The notes beneath the pieces were generated by a model that ran no database searches, was not told the DNA's origin, and saw only the letters and a program-made list of their open reading frames with translations. A DNA stretch of 64,000 nucleotides from Amoebophrya sp. A120 (Eukaryota > Sar > Dinophyceae > Syndiniales > Amoebophryaceae): NCBI GenBank assembly GCA_905178155.1, contig CAJINV010000002.1, positions 6,614,476 to 6,678,475 of the forward strand, given 5' to 3'. Shown here piece after piece: positions 33,355 through 45,618 of the stretch. Numbering within the stretch: position 1 is the first letter of the stretch; every line of letters starts with the position of its first letter. The position numbers were made by a program, and so were the translations under genes.

Positions 33355-34774
33355 ATGGACTTTCTCACTGCTGGCGGTGGAGGTGCTGGCCGGGGAGCTG
33401 AGACGGGGCGAGGAAGCAAGAAAAACGCTAGCCCGGAACGTGAAGAGCGAGCTCAGGCGGGGGCATGGAACTGCGACGTGGGGCCAAGAATTCCGCCGTC
33501 AACTATTGCAACACACTTCGAAAGAACGTATGAAAAATGCAAAAACTTCCCTCCGCATATTGTCGCGAAGCACCTGGATCGCGCAGCTGCGAGGATGACG
33601 GCCGAGGTGGAGCAGGAGCAGAAGCAGGCGCAGACCGAAAAAAGCGACGCGCGGGGCGGCTTCCCTACTTCCGGCGAGCTTCAGGGAGAGCTCCACCGCC
33701 TGCGGGTGCGCAGCCTCGTGCCTCGCGCCAGTCTGGGGGGGCTTGCTCCCTTCGGCGCCCCCCAGCACCCCGATGGCGCTTTTTTTAAAACCGCGGCGGG
33801 CCCGAGGAGTTCCGCGTCGTCCAAGAAGACAGGTAGCAGATTATATTAAGTGCGCGCGTTCTGTTTTCCGTTTTTACTAGCGCCCCGCTCTGCGTGTTTC
33901 TTTGGTTGTGCTCTGTTGTTGTTGTTCGCATGAGCCAAATGTCGCAGATGTTCGGCGACATCATGGCGGAACAATTCAAATTCTGTCTTGTTGTGTGAGA
34001 GTCATTTAAGTGTGTCACTTTTAATTAGGGAGGCTGAAGAAAGCGAAAACCAATGTCACGGTTACAGGTGCTGTTGCTGTGGATGAAGGTCACGTCGGCG
34101 AGGACAAGTCGAAGGCCAAGGGTGAAAAAGGCAAGCCAGACGTGGGCGATGAAAAAAACGCAACGAAAAACGAGAACAACAAGGAGCCGGCAGCCCCGGG
34201 GGTGCCCAGCGAGAACAACCTTCGTCAACCGATGACAACTCGCACATGGGACGAAACGAAATATACCACGTCTGCCGCCGATTTATGGAAAGCCGGAGGG
34301 TCGTTGTCATCTGGACTACCAACCGGGCGGAGGACTCGTTCCTGTAAAAGAGCGCCATCCATCCCCATCCCGGAGGAACAACGATTAGGACCATTCGGTG
34401 GCGCATCGAGCTCGTCAGCAGAGAGTCGAACTCGAAGCGTCAGCCGGTGCCGGGATGCGGCGGGGGCCGCGAGTGGGGCAAGCACATCAAAAAGGAACTT
34501 CTGTATGCGGGACCCCACTACAGGCCGCTTCTTACCCGCGGCGGGGAAAAGCAGCAAGCAGCTCGCAGAAACCTCTAGCAGCTCCGTTCTCCAAAATACG
34601 TCCTCCAAAGTCCGTCCTTCGAAAAAACAGGATGCCTCGGTCCACGACGACGATGAAATCTTGGAAACAGCTCTTCGCCAACCGTCTAGCTCCTCCACCA
34701 GAGGGCGATCGCGATCTCGATCTAGATCTACAAAGAGGAGCGATAACCTTTTGGACAAGAGAGGCGGCCGATAA
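33355..34774 (+). CDS. Hypothetical protein with an Arg/Ser-rich tail
   Basis: Exons 33355-33832 and 34029-34774 are joined across a GT-AG intron of 196 bp (33833-34028); 407 residues. The N-terminus is Gly/Arg-rich, followed by a possibly helical segment (HFERTYEKCKNFPPHIVAKH and an EVEQEQKQAQTEK stretch). The second exon begins Lys/Glu-rich and ends with STRGRSRSRSRSTKRSDN, an RS-type tail as in splicing-related proteins. A tail of this kind suggests nuclear localisation but does not prove a splicing role. No domain is recognised. Confidence 0.65.
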
Positions 34775-36953
34775 GGAAGTAGTAGACAGCTCCACTTTGT
34801 AAATCGTAAATCTACAGAATAAAACAGAAAACAGAAACGAAGTTCATTTTAGCAGCAGCGTAATAGCGGACGGATTGATATCGTTTTTGAAGAGGAGCAC
34901 TGAAGGATTTGCTTTTCTCTTTTTGTTTTCTGGTCTGCAAGACAATGAACCAGAGCGAAGCCCGCGCATACTACTAGTACTAGAAGAATTCCATAACTCA
35001 CATTAAGCAAAAGCTTGCTACACTCACGCCAATTAAGCAAAAGCTTGCTTCAGCTTCTACAACAAATTCAGAGACAAGATTGGCTCCACGGATTAACTAT
35101 CGCAAATGTGACCGGCTCAAGGCTTTTCACGAACATTCAATGGTATATTTTTAGTTTGATCTCGTCCGTGCGCGTAATTTCGTTGTAACGATTTTGGGCG
35201 AAACTATTCTGGAGATTCCGTCTGTGACACGAGTCTGCTCTGCTCCAGTTTCTTGCTGGCATTACAAGAGTTGCGCGCACTATATTTATAAGCGACACAC
35301 TACATCAGCTTATGTCTACATCGCATTGATCAGCTTTGCTTTTGCACTATAGTCGAAGATGATAAGTCATTCAATGTATTGGCATTCTCTCTCTTTTACT
35401 TTTTCAAGAGTTTTCTGGTCGACCGTCCAACTTGAACTACTGGGTGCTTGGTCTTGATTGGGCTGGAAGAAGCAGGTCGCGCAGCAGTCCGCCAAAGGGC
35501 ACGCTGCTAACAGCACCATCATCATCGTGCTAAGTGCTAGTGGTCACACAGCTCTCCCTACTCTTTTTTCTGGATGTGATAACGGATTATGTCACTTTAA
35601 ACTACATCGGCGCTATGCATTTTTTTCCTCAGTTTTGATTTTGAAAATTTTCAACCGCGCGAATCTTAATCAAATCAAAGAAAAATAATACTTGCCGACA
35701 CGACGCAACTCGATGCATGTATGGAAGAACGAAAATCTAATCGCAACACGATGACACTCGCTGGTTTATCATGTTACTGGTCATCTGCTGATTTTTTTTT
35801 CATCTGTTTGTTTTGTCCGCGAAGCAACAGCTTCCTTTGCTATTTATCGCGAGAACGACACAAGACGGCAGCTTTTTTCTTTTGTAGGTATAAAAAACGC
35901 ATTTTTCATCGCTTACGGCGGAGCCTTTGTAAAGACTCGACGGAGTGGTCCTGCAGCAACACAGGACCACGGACTTAAGATTTGACTCTGTACTGGTGCA
36001 AGTACAAAAATCTATAAAACAAAGAATCACTGTGGTTTTTCAAAAAGTGGTGCTTTTAATATAGAAAGGGAAAGCGAAAAAGATATATCAAAGAAGATGC
36101 TTTCCTCTTGAATTTGTACTTCTATTTGTAAAGCTTAAGCTAGAGTGGTCTTCGTCTTTGCCTGGTTTTATGTGTCTCCTTGCGGTAATATTCGATGCCG
36201 TGCTTGCTGTGAAAAATTGGTCCACTCGGGCCCGCGTTCGTAAGAAAAGGAATTTGGTGTTTATTTGTTCTCTCTATTATTGTTTGATGCTATTTACTAG
36301 GTTCCTATTCCCTTCCGTTTATCATGTCCACGAACCGATTCGGCCTCGGAAAAATTCCCGTACTTGGACAGGATGAGAAAGTCGGTACGCATATCCTCTA
36401 CGGGAACACAATCGGCGTTTGGATCTGTTGTACTAAAGACGAGTTGGAGGTTCTCGTTCAGCAAAGTTTTCGTACTCGTGGGAATGACCTAAACTTTCGG
36501 TGGGGTACGACGTATGGCTTCATCGCATAGCATATTGTATTCTTCGTGCCTATTTTAGTCCAAAAGCGGACCACCAAAGAACTTCATCTCTGTGACACGA
36601 TCTCGATCTGCGTTCGCAATAAACAGCTAGAGTACGTGTGCTGGAGTTCTTACGCGCATCAAAAGATCCATGATTACCTGTGTCTATTTCGAAGGAAGGG
36701 GAAGATACAACCACGAGCTATTCCTGTTTGATTTATGTAGTTCTGTGCTAGACGCAAACGGATACGGATCCGGAAGGTGCTTCTAACTATCGGCTTCGAG
36801 ATCAAAATGTAAACAGTGAGGTCTATGGCTAGGAGCAGTACAGACGAGGTTTCGCACGCATATTTTTTTTCAAGTACAGAATTGCTAGTCTACTTGTGAC
36901 CATCTTTCCTTCAAAGTTTGTTTCGAGCTACCAATCTTCGCAAAACAAAAATT
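34775..36953. other. AT-rich intergenic region
   Basis: About 2.2 kb without a convincing gene. A short ATG-initiated frame at 36324-36530 (MSTNRFGLGKIPVLGQDEK, 68 residues) is the best coding candidate but has no recognised homology. An 18-bp direct repeat lies near 35002-35049. Confidence 0.4.
35002..35049. repeat. 18-bp direct repeat
   Basis: ATTAAGCAAAAGCTTGCT occurs at 35002-35019 and 35032-35049, separated by 12 bp. Confidence 0.9.
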
Positions 36954-39900
36954 ATGAAAACCAAGGGCAAGGCCAGGACGAGCAGTCCAGCTGCGTCCTC
37001 TCCTCCTGCCAGCACGCAAAAGTTGCAGGACGACCTCTTCCTGCTTTTCGAAAAGGGGAGTCTCGCAGACCAAGCCGCAGCCTTGGTCGCGCTGGAAAAG
37101 ATTGGGGTAAAAAACTCTCCTACTGCTTCTCCGAAGATGAAAAGCAAGAGCAGCCCACAGAAGAATAATTCCCCGAAATTGACATCAACAACCGCGAGCA
37201 AGCCTCCCAGTGGAGCGACCGGACTGAAGGTCATTCTGAAACCCGGCCCGCGGGGAAGAAGCAAAGAACAACAGCAGGATGAAAAGAACAAAAAATCAAG
37301 TGCGAAGACGAGTACGCAAGTGCCAGCAGCTACGCCGAGCCCCACTGGGAAAGATCAGAAGCAAAAGGAACCAAATGCAAATAGCACAACATCATCCAAA
37401 ACTGGCAGCAGCAAGGTCCAGCCTGTCCTTTCCCCTGGGCAGGATCCCGAGGAGCTTCTGTTTCCAAATTTGAGCAAGAAGGAAGCGAACGATCGCTGGT
37501 ACAAGCACAGAAAATTCGCGGACGAAGGCAGTTGGGTTTGGTACAACGAACAATGGCGATGGAAGTTGCACAGCAGCAGCGCCATCGACACCCCAGGCAG
37601 CTCGATCAAAACCAGCTCGTTGAGCCCGGCGAAAGGAGGCGCGCCGCCGTCTGCATCACCAGTCGTGAAGGGGAGCCACAAGAAGCAAGAAGCAGAGCCT
37701 GGCAGGAAGGGGAGCAACTCATCTGGTGGAGGGGGAAAGCGACAGGTGGGGGAGTTCCTCATCGAGGAATCAGATGAAGATGGCGATGGCGCAGCCGAGG
37801 ATGCTGAGGCAGAGGACGACGACGAGGAGGAGGAAGAAGAGGAGGAGGATTTATGCAAGTTTGTAGTGTCACTGTCACAAGCATCATGCTTTGTCAATGC
37901 AACCGCACCTATAATTTGTCTGGGGTCTTTTTCGACGCGACCGTTTCCGTTTGCATTCTGGCGTCGCTCACAACTTTTTGGTGCACCAGTATTCATTGTT
38001 CTTGAAAATGACCTAGCAATAGCATAGCGCTTGTTACATGTTTCCATTCGATACCCTGACGAAGAAGATGAATATGAAGATTGCGAGGACGATGTGGACG
38101 CCGCGGAGGAGGAGGAGGAGGAGGAAGACGACGATGATGAAGGTATCAAATGCGACAGCGTCATGCGTATCAAAGCCTGTGCGATGTTGATGTACCATCA
38201 GGAGGTTTTTTTGCATTCACAACTGGTGTATTTGTCGTTGTATGAAGTCCAAATTCACACGGATTTGCATTTGCTATGGTCGTGTCACATCTTCATCAGT
38301 GGAAGTCAATGTTCATTCCGCTTCTGCTATGTATCTTGCCCTGCGGAGCACAAAGAAATAACCTCACAACTAGTACTAGCAAAACACACTCGACGCTGCT
38401 TTTCTCACACTCTATACTTGAAGAGGACGAGGAGGAGTCCGACGACGCAGCAGAGGACGCAGACAAGCCGATCACGGGATCCATCTTTGCAGCCAGTGGG
38501 AAAAACGCAAGCATTTTCGGGACGACGAGCAGCAGTATCCTGAACCCGTCCGGCAGTGGTGCAACCGGAGCGGGGTCCTTGTTTTCCTCTTCGGGGCCGG
38601 AGATCGGCATTGGGAAGCCATTGAATCTGTTCGGAGGTGGAGGCGGAGCAACATCATCTTCGGCATTCTCCTTTTCTACATCTCCTGAGAAAAAACCTGC
38701 AACACTGGATTTCAGCAACGCCTTCCCGGTGAACTATTCGCCACCGAAAAACCTTTTCGGGGGTGGGAGTCCAGTGCAGCAGCCTGCCAGCGGCAGCGAC
38801 ACGGTTGCTTCCGGTTCAGGTACTAGCTCCAGTTCAGCAGCAGGAAATAAACTCACCAGTCCGCTCTTTTCGTTTGCTTTACCGCCCACAACGGCCAAGA
38901 AAGATAACGAAGCAGCACTAGGTAGGAAGGATGGTAAATCGAAGGAGGCAACTTGTAAAGCGAAAACAAACAGTCCGAAATCCAGCGGTATTAAGGCAAG
39001 AGGTGCCGATCCAGAAGTTTCCGCATTGCATTCTGAGCTGGCTCGGGATGGCGGAGGTGGAGTACAAGAACCAGCAGTAGTAACAGGGGCGTCGGCAAAG
39101 AAAAATCCGCTGAAGCCTCTTCCCAAACGCCAAGCTGATTTTCCCGCGCCGCGGACGTCGGACACGAGCACGAGTAGCAATGCGACTTCTTTGTTCTCGA
39201 ACATCACTGTTGGAACGGCCACGACCAGTAGGAGTGCTGCGCCAGCACAGGGGGAAGCGAAGAAGGATCATCAGCAACCGACCACAGCTGCGTTTTCACC
39301 ACCTGCATCTCCACCCAACGATGAAACAGCAGAAGATGCGCCGGTAGTGCTCGCTTTCGGGGGCGCGATTCGAAACCAGATGAAGTCGGTTTTTGGCGAC
39401 CGGCCGGTCTTTTACAGCGAGCAGGAGAAGGAAAAAATCAATAACGAGGTTTCGAAGGAACGAAAACCGGTCATCTTGACGAGGAGAAAAGATGATAGCA
39501 GCGGATTCGGGACAAGCCCCCTGACTGTGTTTGGGCAAGCGATCAAGGCAGAGAACAGTACAGAAGAGGAAGAGAAGCAAGAAATCGAACAGTTTTTGAA
39601 GCACGAAAAACTGCGACTTGGGCCGCTTTGGGGCAGGAACGATTGCGTCCATTCGTTTTCCGCATACAAGACCTTTGCGCAGAACATTCGTGTGAACCTA
39701 CTCGCTTTGTCGTTCGACCATGAGAACACTACGGCAGCTGCAGCTTCACACTCAAAGGAGACATCCCAGGTCTCGAATTTATTTTTCCTTGGTTTTCAAT
39801 CTGAATTTTCGCACATCATGTGTAGCACGTCGTTACACGGCGGCTCTTTTTCCACCAGCAGGACTTTCTCTACTATGTGATTTCGATCAGAAAATCAGGA

Positions 39901-41213
39901 TCAGGAAGATAATAAACCCAAAACAGGCTCTCCCCGCCGCCTCTCCCATTTTTAAACCTACCAGCCGAAGAAGGAGGGAGAACCCGAATTCCGTCCAGTT
40001 TGTCAACTACTTTGCCGTCCCGGGAGTCAGGACCAGCTCTTCCCTGGTCTCCTCTCCTGCCTCAGCGCGCAGTCAGAGCCCTTTGGACGGAGAATCCGCG
40101 CTGCCCAGTGTGAAGTTTCAAGAACGGCTAGAACAATTTTTCAAGCACGAGGCCATGACTGCAGATCTTCACTTCGCAGACTCGACATGTGATGAAAAAG
40201 ACGACTCCACTTCACTGGGCGTTTTCGGAGGCTTACCATCCGCAACAGCATCAAAACCACGAGCGACTCGTCGTTCCATTTCAACTCTCCCCCTCCCAAC
40301 GCGGCTCTACACGGAAGCCCGGTGGTTCCCATTTCTCGCCACTTTGCTTTCCGAAGACGAGGTGTTGCAGATCTCCCGGCACATCTGCTTTTCCCTGCTC
40401 CCGGGCTACTACGAGGACAGCGACAACCACTTGGCGGAAACCGCGGACAGCTTTCTGTTGTGGGCCTGTTTGGAAAAGTGGTTCGTGAAGAAACTTTTCG
40501 CCCAGGAACTTCCCGAATCGAGGCGGAAGCAGTTGAAGCTCACCACGCTCGCGTGGAGTAACAAGATTTTCAGCCACCTTGCGATTGGGTTTCTACCGCT
40601 GTCGAAAATAGAACACTTTTTGAAGGGCTTTCTACTGCACGGCGTGCACTGGTTGTTTCAGTTTTGCATCGCTTATGTCGAGGAACTTTACAAGGTGGTG
40701 ATGGCAGGAGCCCCCAGGCGTAATGACGCTGCAGCATCATTCTTCACCCGCCCGGACGTCTTGCAGCTTCTCCGGAACGAGGATGTGCGGCACAGCGGAA
40801 AGCAGAATCGGGCGGTCAAAAATTTCGGAAACGAAAAGCACGGCTCAGCCTCTTCTTCACACCGCATCGCGTTTTCGTGGGACACGGTGCTCAACAAGGC
40901 GGGAACCATTGACAACAACTTCAAAAACAGCTTCGACATTGACAGTTTTTGCGAGGAGCATTTCGACGGCCTGAATTTGCGAAAGTTGCGGGAAAAGGAG
41001 CTAGGGAACTTGAAACTGGAAATCGAGGAACAGGAGCGACTGAACAGGAGAAGCTTGGTTTCGGAGAGCGGTGTGGGAGTCAGCGTGCGGAAGGAGCCCT
41101 CTGCTGGTGGATCGCCGTTACAGGACGTGAGCTCCATTGGAAGCTCGTGCTTCACTGCGTCGAGTAGCAGCAGTAGTAGCTCGGAGGAGGAAGAGTTGTC
41201 CTCGGGTTCATAG
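36954..41213 (+). CDS. FG-rich, acidic protein with a TBC-like C-terminus
   Basis: Exons 36954-37850, about 38058-38139, 38424-39769 and 39927-41213; 1203 residues. The N-terminal 280 residues are Lys/Ser-rich with a compact WYKHRKFADEGSWVWYNEQW segment. A run of acidic residues (EDDDEEEEEEEED, DEEDEYEDCEDD) spans both introner-like introns. Residues about 500-640 carry FG-type motifs (GSLFSSSG, NLFGGG, PLFSFALPP) resembling nucleoporin repeats. Around residues 900-1030 a helical region includes FLPLSKIEHFLKGFLLHGVH, which resembles the C-terminal half of TBC (Rab-GAP) domains. The catalytic R and Q fingers are not identified, so GAP activity is doubtful. The intron at 39770-39926 is GT-AG. 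The tail is poly-Ser then acidic. Confidence 0.6.
37851..38057 (+). mobile_element. Probable degenerate introner in acidic coding sequence
   Basis: Left end TTATGCAAGTTTGTAGTG. The right end, inverted, reads TATCGAATGGAAACATG; both later contain ACAAGC and ATGCT blocks. The flanks GAGGAT and GACGAA are only approximate repeats. The boundaries were chosen to keep the acidic frame open. Confidence 0.55.
38140..38418 (+). mobile_element. Probable introner with GT-AG ends
   Basis: Begins GTATCAAATGCG, where TATCAAATG matches the family B terminus, and ends CACTCTATACT. Exact duplication TGAAG at 38135-38139 and 38419-38423. Read as 38140-38423 the intron is GT-AG, so here an insertion supplies canonical splice sites. 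Confidence 0.7.
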
Positions 41214-43209
41214 GCGTAGTTGTAGACTTTCGTAGGAGCAGGACCATAATATCGCGACTTATGATGGTGTGCACAGACAGGAGCATATTCATAGACAGTT
41301 TCAGTTTCTTTTTCTTGAACATTCACCCGCCACGTTTTGGAACTAACCGTGTGTGGACTTACAGGTGGGGTGTGAGTCAAGTTTAAAGATGCAGGCTCGC
41401 TGATCATTGGTCCTTTGGACTACAACACACTGGACAGCATTTACCTATATTCACATTTTGGACAAAATCAAAGAAAAGCAGGTAATAGCAACAAAGTAAT
41501 TTGAGTCTTCAACCGTCAACATCTGGTTTCTGTACCCTGTTGCGCCGATTGTGTTCGCGGATGTCGGTTTTGCGTATTTTGATCTCTGCGCCACCTTTTG
41601 GCTTTGTGTACTGATCTCTGCGGGCGGGACCCTGAAGATTGTCGCCACTGGTTGCTATGTTTGTGCTTCGCTTATCAGCAGTCGCCTGCCCGCGTGGCAA
41701 GCTTTCACGGGCGGGCGCTCTGCCAGGAAGCTGCGCGCAGCCCCCCGGGAGCCGCGCTTTGTGGTAGCGGCTGCGCGGGGCCGGGACTCGGTTGAGAAGT
41801 TCAGCCCAGTCGCATACTTGGGCAACTACCGCAAGAAGCCAGAGCAGCAGGCTGGCCGTTGCGATATTCGGATCAAGCGAAACGAGCAAGAGACTGCCGG
41901 TCGCTTGGGCGTGGCGCGTCGCGCTGTGCTTTGATCACGACCTTTCGCACTGCCGGGGCGGAAGCTCATACGACCGTGGTGGGCGATATGCGGCTCAACA
42001 GTATGACAATGCCTGACATCCATGGCGCGCCCGGGCGGGTGGTCCGCCTCGTGGGTGCCTGTCCGCCCTCGCGGGAGCGGGCGCGGCGAGGCGGGGCCGG
42101 CCGCGGCCACTTGTAGGCTTTCCACTTTCAGCCCTTCCGCTGCCCCTTCGAACCACGGAAATGGCCGCCGGTGTGAACAAGGCCCGCCCGCCGCGGGTCT
42201 CCGGGCCGAGATTGCAAAGCGGGCCCGGGCCGAGGGTGCCGCGGTTTCGCCGATGTGGCGGACGGAGGCCCAGCGCCAGGCAGGCTCGAGCGTGATAGAT
42301 TTCGCAGACTGCGGCGAGGCTGCAGGCAGCGAATTGGCCAGGTACTTCCACAGTAACAGGCCGGCGATCCTCGTGCAAAAGTGACTCCGGGGGGGAGCTG
42401 GGTCGGGCCAGCCACCGGGCGGGCCCGCCGGCGGGGCGAGGCCGTGCGCGGTCCGCAGGGAAGTGGCCAAGTGGCCGCCGTGTGTGTGTGTGTGTTTGCC
42501 CGTGTTGGGGGGGGCGCGCGGCCCGTGCGGTCCGCGGCCGCAAAAAGCCCGGGTGGGTGCGCGGGCCCGTCGCGGGCCCTAGCGGTCGGTGGGCCCGCTG
42601 GCTCGCTCCCCAACCCTCGTTGCCCGTTACGTACCGAGGCGCCCGGACTTGTTTGAACATCTGACGTTGGAGCCGGTGTTGCCCTTGCCTTTTTCCTATG
42701 CGGTCCGGCCCGGCCGTTCGTTGCTTGGTTGTGGTATGCTCGCTCCTTTGGTCTGCTTGCGCGCCGGCGCTGCGAGTGATAGATCTGGCACAGCACAGGC
42801 ATCGGCTCGAACCGCATTCGCCGAAATAGGGCGCAGTAATGTGTTTTAGGGATGGGCCGCAGGCTCATGGTCATGCTTCCTGTGTGTCTTTCTCGTGCTC
42901 GCCGTTCTTTTTATAGAATTTCAATTTTGTCGCGGCGCCATGAATTCTTTTCGATTGACGGAGCGCCTACTTGAGCACCAAGCTTATATCAGTGCTTGTA
43001 GGTGTATTGCCGAGGAGAGACACGAATATGCATCGATATTTGTGTACTACACGAACGCTACTGGCTACAAAACTTTTTTGACTGCAGTGAACACAACATC
43101 GACGAGCCAAAACTTACCCGCCACCGCATTAGGGCGTTCTGAGAAGAGGACGACAACAACAACAAGTTTGACAAGTAGCTTGCCCTCGTCTCAGAGAGGA
43201 AGCAAAAAA
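41214..43209. other. Intergenic region with a GC-rich island at about 41650-42850
   Basis: The island has overlapping open frames on both strands with no recognisable domain. A (GT)n run lies at about 42480-42495. I did not find terminal inverted repeats by eye. An in-frame ATG at 42940 could extend the next gene by 90 residues, but that stretch reads more like a leader. Confidence 0.5.
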
Positions 43210-44748
43210 ATGTCGTCGCCACCGCGTCACCCTGCTGGCGGTGCAAAAATGAGAAAGAATGCCACACTTTCGTCTTCCGCTGATGAAGATGCGAAGTCCA
43301 AGCCATCATCATCCAATTCGCAACAGCAAGAGCAGCTCGTTGCAACGACTTCCGCCACGAGGACCACACCACCTGCCACGACGAAGACTAGTCCGTCCCC
43401 TCCACCAGTCCTAGGCACGTCTCCTACCCTCACGAAGCGCATTCGCAATTGGCTGAAGCCCCTTCTTCAACGGCTGGACAGCGGGCAGCTCGCCACCCTC
43501 GGCGTTTTAGGCGTTGCGTTTGTCCTCGCACTGATCTTCATCTTCGTCGCCGGGCCGTTACCGCTGCACCCGGCCAATAAGTACCGGACCCCCCCCTGGA
43601 AGTGGTATCGCTTCGAAAAATGCAAGTTGGTAGATTCCGGCAGGAAAGCCGACCGAAACGACGGGGATAGCTTCTACGTCGAGTGTCCAAAGCAGCATGT
43701 TATCCCGATCGGAGATGAGCCGTCAACATCTTCAGGTGAACCTTCATCGGCCGCGGCCAGTACTTCTCCGGGAACTACAACGGGGCCAAATAAAGACACG
43801 GCGGCGAACAGCAAAGGAAAGAAGATGGGCCTCAAGACCGAGCTGCGGCTCTACTACGTCGACGCGCCCGAGAGCAAGTACAAGGTGTACCGGCACGCCT
43901 CGCAGAACAACGGGAAACGGCTGCAGGATCAGGCGAACTATTTTGCGATTTCCAAACCCTTTGACCCCTCGCTGGAAAACAGCCGGGCGGACCGGTTTTT
44001 GAAGGCCGAAGACGAGGGCCGGGTCTCCGCGTACCATGTGGGGGACGAAAAAATACCGGCCGTTTCGGTGATCGGCCGGTGGGCGAAGTCATACACCCGG
44101 GCGAGGCTGAAGATCCTATGCATTGCAAAAGTACCACTGCATCGTCCTCGGCGTACTAGTAATTGCAACCGTGCATGTTGTTCTGCTTTTTAACACTATA
44201 TCTGGATGGCAAGCTGCTTTTTTGTTGTAGAAGTGTATGCAATTTGCAATTGCATAAGTGCGTCGTCGTGTGCGATACAAAAATACTTTTGCAGTGCATA
44301 GATCCTTGCGGAGAACAGTTTCATTGTTTGGACGATGAAAGAACTTGTGTACGGCGACCCGGACAGAATGTATGGATTGGTAGAATTCAAACCAGAAATC
44401 GGCTCTTTGAAGGAAACTCTCATCTCGCCGTTCCTGCGGGAATCAGATAGAAACTCTGTCGCGAAACTCGGCCCCGAGATCCACCGCTTTCTGCACCGGG
44501 AGTTGGTAACCAATGGCTTCGTCCGCCTCCGGCAGACGAAAGGCCCGGGCGTGGAGTTTCCCTTCCCGGGAGAGATAGACGTGAGTGAGGAGCAGTTTCT
44601 GGCTCTGCTGGAGGAGCAGGCGAAGGAGAGTAAGTACGGTGGCTGGAATACGGGGTTTGAGCACGGGGTTGGAACGAGGAGGGCAAGAAGCGGGAAGGAA
44701 GACGGGGGATCGTGGTGGAGTGGGGGCGGGATAAGCTCTTCGAGATGA
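43210..44748 (+). CDS. Membrane-anchored staphylococcal-nuclease-like (SNase/LCL3-type) protein
   Basis: Exons 43210-44116 and 44306-44748 give 449 residues (539 if the ATG at 42940 is used). Residues 1-90 are Ser/Thr/Pro-rich. A single transmembrane helix lies at about 95-115 (GVLGVAFVLALIFIFVAG). The SNase-like domain follows: DGDSFYV at 151-157 corresponds to the first metal-binding Asp, and LRLYYVDAPE at 212-221 supplies Arg213, Asp218 and Glu221. A long insert separates these two motifs. PDRMYGLVEF near 321-330 resembles the later Arg-containing strand. The family comprises calcium-dependent nucleases; LCL3-type members are membrane-anchored. The nuclease core appears intact but has inserts, so activity is not certain. 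The introner at 44117-44300 splits the domain. Confidence 0.72.
44117..44300 (+). mobile_element. Introner family A, copy 8
   Basis: Ends TATGCATTGCAAAAGTA and TACTTTTGCAGTGCATA are inverses with one mismatch. Exact duplication GATCC at 44112-44116 and 44301-44305. Removal joins RARLKIL to AENSFIVW. Confidence 0.93.
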
Positions 44749-45618
44749 AAAGTGACCCTGCCCTTCAGCGCGTGCACGTCTTCAATTTCACGACCTTGTT
44801 TAGATTGTAAGTGGACGAATGCCATTATTAATGATCGCGCGGCAGGCTCAGACACGAATTGAAGTGGAACAAATAATAAAGTGTAGTTGAAGCACGCAGA
44901 GCCAGGTAGAAACGTCAGGCCATGAAAACATTGTTCTACGATATTTTTTGTGTTCGATGAGAGCAAGAGTGGCACGCATACGCATGTCAAGAACCTTGTC
45001 GGTGATTTTTTTTCCTCCAAGCATGGTGATGTTCTTGTGATTCGAGAGGAGAGTTAGAAGTCGGTCGCACCACGGATCCTATTTGTGTCATTGCCTTTTT
45101 TGCCTTCTGTCTGTCAACTGATCTCTTGCCCATACAGCACGTCGCATCAAAAGCTACCACTTATTGCGGAAATTGAAAAAATAAATCAACCGTTGCAGCC
45201 AGAAGTGTGTTGCCCCAACACTCTTGTTTGCCACGTATCACAACAAGTGTGCTTTGTAGTTTTTATCAGCAAACTCTCCAATTGGTATCTTATCTATTGC
45301 AACTTTTTGTAGACAGTACTGTATGATTTTTTTGACATAAGGACCCTACCAAGCAAATCCAAGATTTGTCTTCGTGGTTCATCTTCATTGATGTTTTGCA
45401 GCACTTGATAGTAGTACCTTTATACAACACCCTTCCTCAGTAGAGCCTAGCTTTTGAAGATCTCTGTAGAACCATATTGACGTTTTGGTTTTCCTTTTCG
45501 TTTTTTGTACTCTTCATAAAGCCTTTTCTCACCACAAACTTCACTTTCACCTTTTCTCACCTTCGTCTACCCTCCCTAAATGGAATGCTAAGAAAAGCTA
45601 CCGCTTCAGCTTCCAGCC
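44749..45618. other. Intergenic region
   Basis: AT-rich with no supportable gene. The pyrimidine-rich sequence at about 45475-45560 is the probable leader of the RING gene. Confidence 0.5.

Noticed and set aside
42128-42874. Minus-strand frame of 248 codons in a GC island
   Set aside because: Low-complexity Arg/Pro/Ala sequence overlapping other open frames; no start context or homology.
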